Made by a program: the position numbers and the translations under genes. DNA of 33,995 bases, from NCBI GenBank assembly GCA_019911795.1, contig JAIOJS010000027.1, positions 1 to 33,995 on the forward strand, in the 5' to 3' direction. Position 1 is the first letter of the stretch; every line of letters starts with the position of its first letter. Below the pieces are notes generated by a model. That model ran no database searches. It was not told the origin of the DNA and was given only the letters and a program-made list of their open reading frames with translations. This DNA comes from Thermoanaerobaculia bacterium. Lineage in GTDB: Bacteria > Acidobacteriota > Thermoanaerobaculia > Multivoradales > JAIOJS01. Positions 27,230 through 33,995 of the stretch are shown here, piece by piece.

Positions 27230-30200
27230 CTAGGGCGTGACCTTACTCTCGACCCGCTTTTCGTCGCTCCCCGTCAAGACCCCTCCCACTGAACGCATGA
27301 GACGCGAGCTGTAATGACTGAGGTCGTCGAAGAGAGTGTAGAAGATCGGGACGACGAGCAGGGTCAGGAGCGTCGCACTGACCAGGCCCCCGATCAGCGT
27401 CCACGCGAAGCTGGTGTAGGACAGGCCGATCTGGTTGGGTCCGCCGAAGAGCAGGGGCATCATGCCGCAGATCGTCGTCATCGCCGTCATCATGATGGGA
27501 CGGAAGCGCCGATGGGCGGCGAGAAGAATCGCCTCGGAACGCTCATGCCCCTCTTCCCGCAGTCGGTTGACGTAGTCGATGAGCACGATGCCGTTGTTCA
27601 CCACGATGCCGACCAGGAGCACCATCCCCACCATGCCGAGAAAGTCGAGGTCGATTCCGGCCAAGAGGTGCGCCCAGGCGACCCCCATGAAGGCGAGCGG
27701 GATGGTGACCACGATCGATAGCGGTAGAGCAAAGCTCTCGAAGAGGAAGGCCATCAAGAGGTAGATGAAGACCACGGAGAGGCTCAGGGCCAACAGCATT
27801 CCGACGACATCTTCGTCCATGGTTTCACTGGGCCCTTCTCCGATCCGGACGCCCTCGGGCAGATCCCAGCTCTCGATCATCGCCTGGAGTCGTTCCTTGG
27901 CCTCCTGCTCTTCTCCCTCGACGAGCTGCAAGCCTATCGAGTGCGAGGTGCGACGGTTGTCACGCCGGATTCGTCGCGTGGCGGGAAGGAAGTTGACCTC
28001 GGTCAGGGAACGGAGGGAGACGGCCTCGCCATCCTCGTTGGTCACGGCGAAGTCCTCCAACTGGTTGAGGCTCGCACGGTCCTTCTCCTGAAATCGCACG
28101 CGAACCGGGATCTCGCGACCCCCCTGGGAATACCGCGGTAGCGACTGACCCCGGAGCGAGTAGCCCACCATCCCGGCGATAGTCTGGGGATTCACGCCCA
28201 GGCGCTGGGCGCGGTCGCGGTCGACGACCAGGCCGACCTCCTGCATCGGCGCGTCGCCCGACTTCTCCAAGCCGAGCACTCCGGGGACCTGGACCAGCAC
28301 CTCGGCCAGGTCGGAGGAGACCTCCTCGAGAACCGAGGGATCCTCACCGAACAGCGTCACCCGGAAGTTGCTCTTCTGTTCGTCGCTATCCTCGGACTCC
28401 TGGCCCGTGAAGTACTCCACGCCCGGTTTCTCGGGTAGCAGTGCCACCATCGCGTCGGTAACTTCGCGGACACTGAGTTCACTCTCACGATCCTGGGCGA
28501 ACCAAGCCTGAAGTTCACCCCCGGTGGCGCGATGAAACACGAACCAACCATCCAAACCCCACGCCTCCTGATGGTCGGCCACCATGACCTCCAGCCCGCG
28601 GAAGAACTCCCGTGACTCCGCCAACGTCGTGCTCTGCGGCAGGTCCACTCCCACCCAAACGCCCTGCCCCTCATCGTCTTGGGACTCGACCAACTTCAGA
28701 TGTCCCGCCTGCATCAGGTAGACACTGAAGCCGAACAAAACAGTGAGGGCGATCACGATATCGATCCGGTGGTTGGCACCCCAGCCGAGGAGATGGGAAT
28801 AGCCATCGTTCATACGACCGAACGAGGCTTCGTAGGCTCGCTTCGAGACCGCATTCAGCCGTTCATGGAGGGCGACGAACCGACCGGACTTCGCCTCGGC
28901 GTCACGGGTCGGCAAAGTCAGATAGACCGCCAGGGGAATCAGCATCAAGGCGACGATCAACGACGCCGCCAGCGAGATCGAGATCGGCAACGACAGGCGC
29001 AGCAGAAAGAACTGTCCTTGCCCTTCCACCAGCGAGACGGGAAGGAAGACGATGATGGTGGTGAGGGTAGCCATGGTGATGGCCAGGGCGATCTCGGCCG
29101 CGCCCTGAATGCAGGCGTCGCGTCGGGACATGCCGAGACGGTGCATGCGGAAGATGTTCTCCGCCACCACCACGGAGTTGTCGACCAACAGTCCGACCGA
29201 GATCATCAGCCCCAACAGCGAGATGATGTTCAGAGTCTCGCCGGCGAAGTACATCACGGTGATCCCGACCAGAATCGACAGCGGAATCGACAGCGTGATG
29301 ATCAGGGTCATGCGGAAGCGGCGCAGGAAGAAGAAGAGGACGAAGATCGCGAAGAGCCCACCCACCTTGCCGCTATCGAGAAGAGTCGACAGGCTATCGG
29401 AGATGACCTCCCCCTGGTTGAAGAAGGTGGTCACCGTGATCCGGGCGATCCGCGGATCCTCTTGCAGCTCCTTCATGGCGGCCGCGACTCTCGAAGCGAC
29501 CTCGAGGGTGTTCGCATCACCCTCCTTGAACACCTGAAGCGCCACCGCGGGCATGCTCATCGCCCGCACCTCGAAGGTCTTGTCGGGCTGGGCGTAGCGC
29601 ACGGTGGCGATATCGCCGAGTCGTACCGAGGGGGCCATCCAGCGGTTCTGGAGTTCCTCGACGCTGTTGTAGCGGGCGATCGATCGCAGAAGGAGCTTGC
29701 GATCGCCGTCTCTGACATTGCCGCTCGACAGCGTGAAGTTGTCACTGCCGAGCTCCTGGGCGAGCTGGAAGATATTGAGACCGGCCGCTTCGGTGCGGTT
29801 GCGGTCGAGCTCGATGAGGATCTCCTTCTCGTCCTGTCCGCGGACCACCACATCCGCCACGCCGTCGATCCGCTTCAACGGCAGGACCACTCCGGTCTCG
29901 ACCAGTTCGTAGCTCGATGTGAGGTCGTCGGGGATCGACAGGCCAAAGACCGCCACCGGGATCGAGTTGTCGTCGTGCTTGTCGATGTGGACCTGTTCGA
30001 TGTCCTCGGGAAGCCGCGTGCGGGCGCGCTCGATGCGGTCGCGCACCTCCCGATACGCCACGTCCATGTCGGTACCCTGCTTGAAGGAGATCGACACGCG
30101 GCCGAAACCGGTATCGCTCACCGAATTGATCGACTTGATTCCGGCCACTGTCGCCAGCTCCTCCTCCAACGGGCGGACGACCTTGTCGATCATCTCCTCG

Positions 30201-30403
30201 GCGGGAGCGTCGCGCCACAGAGTCCAGACCCGCAGGAAGGGGTCGTCGAAGCCGCGCGGCAAGAGCTCCAAGGGGATCAGCTGGGTGGCGACGGCGCCCA
30301 GGACCAGCGCGCTCGCCAGGAGCACCAGGACCGTAATCCGGCGACGCAGGGAGAAAGCCGGAAGGCGGGCCGCCAGGACGTTGGCTTTTTCGTGCGGACT
30401 CAT
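27230..30403 (-). CDS. RND-family efflux transporter permease
   Basis: ITVLVLLASALVLGAVATQLIPLELLPRGFDDPFLRV, NSVVVAENIFR, GIVVNNGIVLIDYVNRLREEG; about 1057 aa; ATGA overlap with the upstream permease. Confidence 0.95.
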   Translation of the reverse strand: MSPHEKANVLAARLPAFSLRRRITVLVLLASALVLGAVATQLIPLELLPRGFDDPFLRVWTLWRDAPAEEMIDKVVRPLEEELATVAGIKSINSVSDTGFGRVSISFKQGTDMDVAYREVRDRIERARTRLPEDIEQVHIDKHDDNSIPVAVFGLSIPDDLTSSYELVETGVVLPLKRIDGVADVVVRGQDEKEILIELDRNRTEAAGLNIFQLAQELGSDNFTLSSGNVRDGDRKLLLRSIARYNSVEELQNRWMAPSVRLGDIATVRYAQPDKTFEVRAMSMPAVALQVFKEGDANTLEVASRVAAAMKELQEDPRIARITVTTFFNQGEVISDSLSTLLDSGKVGGLFAIFVLFFFLRRFRMTLIITLSIPLSILVGITVMYFAGETLNIISLLGLMISVGLLVDNSVVVAENIFRMHRLGMSRRDACIQGAAEIALAITMATLTTIIVFLPVSLVEGQGQFFLLRLSLPISISLAASLIVALMLIPLAVYLTLPTRDAEAKSGRFVALHERLNAVSKRAYEASFGRMNDGYSHLLGWGANHRIDIVIALTVLFGFSVYLMQAGHLKLVESQDDEGQGVWVGVDLPQSTTLAESREFFRGLEVMVADHQEAWGLDGWFVFHRATGGELQAWFAQDRESELSVREVTDAMVALLPEKPGVEYFTGQESEDSDEQKSNFRVTLFGEDPSVLEEVSSDLAEVLVQVPGVLGLEKSGDAPMQEVGLVVDRDRAQRLGVNPQTIAGMVGYSLRGQSLPRYSQGGREIPVRVRFQEKDRASLNQLEDFAVTNEDGEAVSLRSLTEVNFLPATRRIRRDNRRTSHSIGLQLVEGEEQEAKERLQAMIESWDLPEGVRIGEGPSETMDEDVVGMLLALSLSVVFIYLLMAFLFESFALPLSIVVTIPLAFMGVAWAHLLAGIDLDFLGMVGMVLLVGIVVNNGIVLIDYVNRLREEGHERSEAILLAAHRRFRPIMMTAMTTICGMMPLLFGGPNQIGLSYTSFAWTLIGGLVSATLLTLLVVPIFYTLFDDLSHYSSRLMRSVGGVLTGSDEKRVESKVTP

Positions 30404-33400
30404 GACGCCGCTCCACCCGGTTCGGGCAGCCCTTGAAGATCCTCATCGAGGAGCCCATCGTCCGTACCCTCAGCCTCCGCTGTCGCGCCGCCCAGGACCC
30501 GCTCCTTGACCGAGTCGAGGAGGGCATAAAGGGTGGGGATGACGATCAGCGTCAACAGGGTCGAAACGACGAGACCGCTGATGACGGCGAGCGCCATCGG
30601 GGTCCGTAGCTCCGCTCCCTCGGAGGTGGCGAAGGCCATCGGCAGCAGTCCCAACACCGTCGTAGCCGTCGTCATCAAGATCGGACGCAGACGAACCTCG
30701 CCGGCGGTCCTGACCGCCTCCCAGCGATCCATGCCCCGCTCCTTGAGGAGGTTGGCATAGTCGACGAGCACGATGGCGTTGTTGACCACGATCCCGGCCA
30801 GCATGATCATGCCGAGAACGACGACGATCGACAGGCTAGTCCCCGAGGCGAGGAGCGCCCAACCGGTACCGAGGAAGGCCAAGGGAATGGTAAAGAGAAT
30901 GATGAACGGATAGAGCAGGGACTCGAACTGCGCCGCCATGATGACGTAGACGAGGAAGATCGACAGGGCGAGGGCGAGTCCGAGGCTAACGGAGGACCGC
31001 TCCCATTCTTCCTGCTGCCCGGCCACCAGGAAGGTCATGTCGGCCGGCCATTCGACGTTCTCGATCAGCTCCTCGCGGATCCTGCCCACCGCCGCGCCCA
31101 GCGAGCCCTGCCCCAGATTGGCCCGGACCAGAGCGACCCGGCGGCCGTCGATGCGACGCACCTCGCTGGGACCTTCGCCGAGCTGCACGGTGGCGACCGC
31201 GGACAGAGCGATCGGGGCTTCCCCACCGGGGTTGACCGTCAGGTTGCGGATGTCCTCCACCGTGCGCCGATCGTCCTCCCCCAGCCTGACAACGATCGGG
31301 ATACGACGGTTCTCCATGTTGAACAGCGTCGCCTCATCGCCCCGCACCATGCTGCGCACCGATTGCGCCACCAGCCCAAGATTGAGACCGTAGCGTGAGA
31401 GGAGCTCCCGGTCGTAGAGGATCTCGACCTCGGGCGCGCCCGACTTCAGCGTCGTCTGAACGTCGGTCAGTTCAGGCATCGCCGCCAACCTCGATTGCAC
31501 CTTCTCGGCGTAGGCTTTGAGTTGACCCAGGTCTTCGCCGTGGACCTCAACCTCGATCGGCGTCTTGAAGCTGAACAGCACCGGGCGCTCGACGCGCTGG
31601 TCGAGGTCCGGCACGGCGGCCAAACGCTCGCGGATCCGTCGCACCGTGGCCTCCTCGGTGGCCGCATCGGCATCCTTGAGGATGACCTTGAACTGCGCCG
31701 TGTGCTCGCCCTCGTCAGAGCGCTGCGACTGCGCCGGATCGAAGCCGAAGCTGACGAGCAGGGAGTCGATATTGTCGACCTCCTCGAGAAGCGCCGCCTC
31801 GATCGGCTCGAGGGCTTCCAGAGTCTGCTCCAGCGGCGTGCCGGGGGGCAGGGCGAGTTCGAAGGTCACCTCTCCCTGATGGACCTCGGGCAGGAGCTCC
31901 GTCTCGAGACGCTGGTAGGTCCACACCGTCAGCACCAGACAGACGACGACCAGGACTCCGACTCGCGACGGATGATCGAGTGCTCCCGACAGGAGGCGCG
32001 AATAGACGCTCTGAGTCTTGGCTAGACCGCGCTCCATGAGACCCAAGGGAAACTTCATCAGCCAGGTTCCGATCGGCGCGAGGAGCTTCACGAGGCCGCC
32101 AAGAATGAAGAGCAAGATCCCCGCGCTGATCGCAAGGATCATACCCACCACTTCGAAGATCGCGGCGACCGCGAATCGGGGGGCGAGGTAGAACAATGCC
32201 AGCCATCCCAGGCCGCGCAAGCCTCGGCAATCGTCGACCAGATTGCCCCAAGAGCGGAATGACAACCAGTGATGTTCCGACGCTCCACCCTTGAACTCGA
32301 TCCCACGGCGGGCCGCCAGCATCGGGATCAGGTACAGCGCGACGATCAGGGAAGCGAGCAGGGAGACGATCACGGCCAGGCCGAGGTCGCCAAAGGCCTG
32401 ACCGGCCACACCTTCGACGAACACCATGGGAAAGAACACCGCGATCGAGGTCAAGGTCGAGGCGATGACCGCGCCGCGGACCTCTTCCGTCCCTCGCACC
32501 ACCGAAGTCACCAGGTCGTCCCCCTCCTCGCGACAGCGGAAGATGGACTCCAGAACCACGATCGAGGAGTCGACGAGCATCCCGATCCCCAGGGCCAAGC
32601 CACCCAGCGACATGATGTTGAGGGAGATGCCGAAGATATTGAGCGGCGCGAAGGTCACCAGCAGCGAGGCGGGAATCGCCACCGCGATGATCGCCGTGGT
32701 CCGCACGCTGCCGAGGAAGAGGAAGAGCACGCAGACGGCGAGAATGCCGCCGAGAAGGGCCGTCTCGCGCAGCTCCTTGATACTTGCAGCGATGAATAGA
32801 GAGCGATCGGCAACCACCTCCAACTTAGCGTTCTCGTTGCGGTAGAGCTCTGCAGCGAAGGCGAGTTTCTCGCCGCCCTGGCCATTCCCTTTGCCCTTGC
32901 CGCCGCCGGAAGTCGCCGCCGCGCCCTGACCCTCAGCACCGTCGGCGCCCTCGGTGTCACGTTCGCCATCCTCCCAGGAGCCGAGAGCGTCGCGAACCCT
33001 TCGCGCCAGCGCCACCATGTTGGCGTCGGCCTCTTTGAAGACATCGAGCTGGACGCTCTCCGCCCCGCCCCCGTGGGTCACCATCTGTCGGTCCTTGTGA
33101 CCACGTATCACCTGCCCCAGATCGCGCAGTCGAACCTCTCGTCCGTGCTGTCGCAGGAGTACGGTCTCGCCGATCTGTTCGAGCGTCTGATACTCGTTGA
33201 GGGTTCGCACCATGTACTCGGTGGTCCCCTCCTTGAGGGTACCGCCCGCCAGGTTGATGTTCTCCTGACTCAGACGCTGGATCACCTGATCGATCGACAG
33301 GCCGGTGCGCTCGAGTTCCCGTTGGTCCAGAAGGACCTGGATCTCCTCTTCGAGACCACCCCGGACCTGCACCGCGGCAACCCCTTTAATCGGTTCGATC

Positions 33401-33930
33401 TCGCGCTTGATCTGGAGCTCGGCGATCCGCCTCAGCCGTCGCAGCCCCTCCTCCCCCTGGTAGCGATCCCCCACTCCGGTCAGCGAAAGCTCCATCACGG
33501 GATCGAGCGACGGATCGAAGCGCAAGACCAGCGGCCTCTCGGCGTCGTCGGGCAGGAGGACCTGATCGAGCTTCTCCAGAGTGTCCTGGACCGCATCGCT
33601 CATCGCCGTGTCCCAGCCAAACTCGAGCACGACATCGCTCACTCCGGCTCGACTCACCGACGACACCCGCTGCAGTCCGCCGATGACGCCGAGGGCCTCC
33701 TCGACCGGACGGCTGATCTCGTTCTCCACCTCTTCCGGAGCCGCGCCCGGATACTCGGTGCGTACCGTCAAGGTCGGGTACGACATCTCCGGCATCAAGG
33801 TCACCGGCAGTCGGAAGTAGGAGAGAAAGCCGAAGACGACCGCCGCCAAGAAGACGACAGTGACGGCTACGGGTCTCGAGGTGGCAAAGCTCGACAGTCC
33901 GCCACCACGGTTCGGGGTGGCATCAGGCAT
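30400..33930 (-). CDS. RND-family efflux transporter permease with extra Gly-rich and hydrophobic insertions
   Basis: PVAVTVVFLAAVVFGFLSYFRLPVTLMPEMSYPTLTVRTEYPGAAPEEVENEISRPVEEAL, GIGMLVDSSIVVLESIFR, AGIVVNNAIVLVDYANLLKERG. Confidence 0.95.
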   Translation of the reverse strand: MPDATPNRGGGLSSFATSRPVAVTVVFLAAVVFGFLSYFRLPVTLMPEMSYPTLTVRTEYPGAAPEEVENEISRPVEEALGVIGGLQRVSSVSRAGVSDVVLEFGWDTAMSDAVQDTLEKLDQVLLPDDAERPLVLRFDPSLDPVMELSLTGVGDRYQGEEGLRRLRRIAELQIKREIEPIKGVAAVQVRGGLEEEIQVLLDQRELERTGLSIDQVIQRLSQENINLAGGTLKEGTTEYMVRTLNEYQTLEQIGETVLLRQHGREVRLRDLGQVIRGHKDRQMVTHGGGAESVQLDVFKEADANMVALARRVRDALGSWEDGERDTEGADGAEGQGAAATSGGGKGKGNGQGGEKLAFAAELYRNENAKLEVVADRSLFIAASIKELRETALLGGILAVCVLFLFLGSVRTTAIIAVAIPASLLVTFAPLNIFGISLNIMSLGGLALGIGMLVDSSIVVLESIFRCREEGDDLVTSVVRGTEEVRGAVIASTLTSIAVFFPMVFVEGVAGQAFGDLGLAVIVSLLASLIVALYLIPMLAARRGIEFKGGASEHHWLSFRSWGNLVDDCRGLRGLGWLALFYLAPRFAVAAIFEVVGMILAISAGILLFILGGLVKLLAPIGTWLMKFPLGLMERGLAKTQSVYSRLLSGALDHPSRVGVLVVVCLVLTVWTYQRLETELLPEVHQGEVTFELALPPGTPLEQTLEALEPIEAALLEEVDNIDSLLVSFGFDPAQSQRSDEGEHTAQFKVILKDADAATEEATVRRIRERLAAVPDLDQRVERPVLFSFKTPIEVEVHGEDLGQLKAYAEKVQSRLAAMPELTDVQTTLKSGAPEVEILYDRELLSRYGLNLGLVAQSVRSMVRGDEATLFNMENRRIPIVVRLGEDDRRTVEDIRNLTVNPGGEAPIALSAVATVQLGEGPSEVRRIDGRRVALVRANLGQGSLGAAVGRIREELIENVEWPADMTFLVAGQQEEWERSSVSLGLALALSIFLVYVIMAAQFESLLYPFIILFTIPLAFLGTGWALLASGTSLSIVVVLGMIMLAGIVVNNAIVLVDYANLLKERGMDRWEAVRTAGEVRLRPILMTTATTVLGLLPMAFATSEGAELRTPMALAVISGLVVSTLLTLIVIPTLYALLDSVKERVLGGATAEAEGTDDGLLDEDLQGLPEPGGAAS

Positions 33931-33995
33931 CGGTCGTGGCCTCGACCGCCGCGCCCTCGTCGGTCCCCTCGCCGCTACCAGCATCAGACTTCGGG
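33923..33995 (-). CDS. C-terminal fragment of the gene upstream of the RND permeases (possibly a periplasmic adaptor)
   Basis: In-frame tail ...PKSDAGSGEGTDEGAAVEATTDA* overlapping the permease ATG; identity inferred only from usual RND operon order. Confidence 0.4.
   Translation of the reverse strand, partial: PKSDAGSGEGTDEGAAVEATTDA

Noticed and set aside
28679-30436. 585-aa plus-strand ORF antisense to the RND permease
   Set aside because: Low-complexity His/Asp/Gln/Arg-rich translation mirroring the codon structure of the real minus-strand gene; typical high-GC shadow ORF.

Overview
This is a high-GC bacterial chromosomal window. By gene content it looks like Acidobacteriota or a relative, but that is inference only. 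It holds about 20 protein-coding genes and no rRNA, tRNA, CRISPR array or transposase that I could recognise. From left to right: a TPM-domain/LemA cluster (-); a secreted phospholipase-D-like protein (-); asnB asparagine synthetase (+); an OmpR-type response regulator and histidine kinase pair (-); an alpha/beta hydrolase (-); a GlsB/YeaQ-type membrane protein (-); an ECF sigma factor followed by a Ser/Thr kinase with TPR repeats (+); a DUF1304 protein (-); a CRTAC1-like FG-GAP/ASPIC protein with a TPR lipoprotein (-); an M61 peptidase with PDZ domain (+); a GntR(YtrA-type)/ABC ATPase/ABC permease/S9 peptidase operon (-); a nitronate monooxygenase/PfaD-like protein (-); a YaiI/DUF188 protein (-); and two tandem RND efflux permeases (-).

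The standout signal is in the 5' leader of asnB (about 3519-3758). A 28-codon ORF, MSLIVRVLVNSLPNSNSNSNCQEPVRTG*, carries five AAT (Asn) codons. It is followed by mutually exclusive RNA pairings: 1:2 protector, 2:3 antiterminator, and 3:4 terminator with a U-rich tail. This has the layout of a trp-leader-type ribosome-mediated attenuator, but specific for asparagine.

Secondary signals are a YtrA-type operator overlapping a predicted promoter, a structured intergenic repeat cluster near 24.8-25.1 kb, and several hairpins close to ribosome-binding sites. All calls come from reading the sequence; no searches or folding calculations were run.
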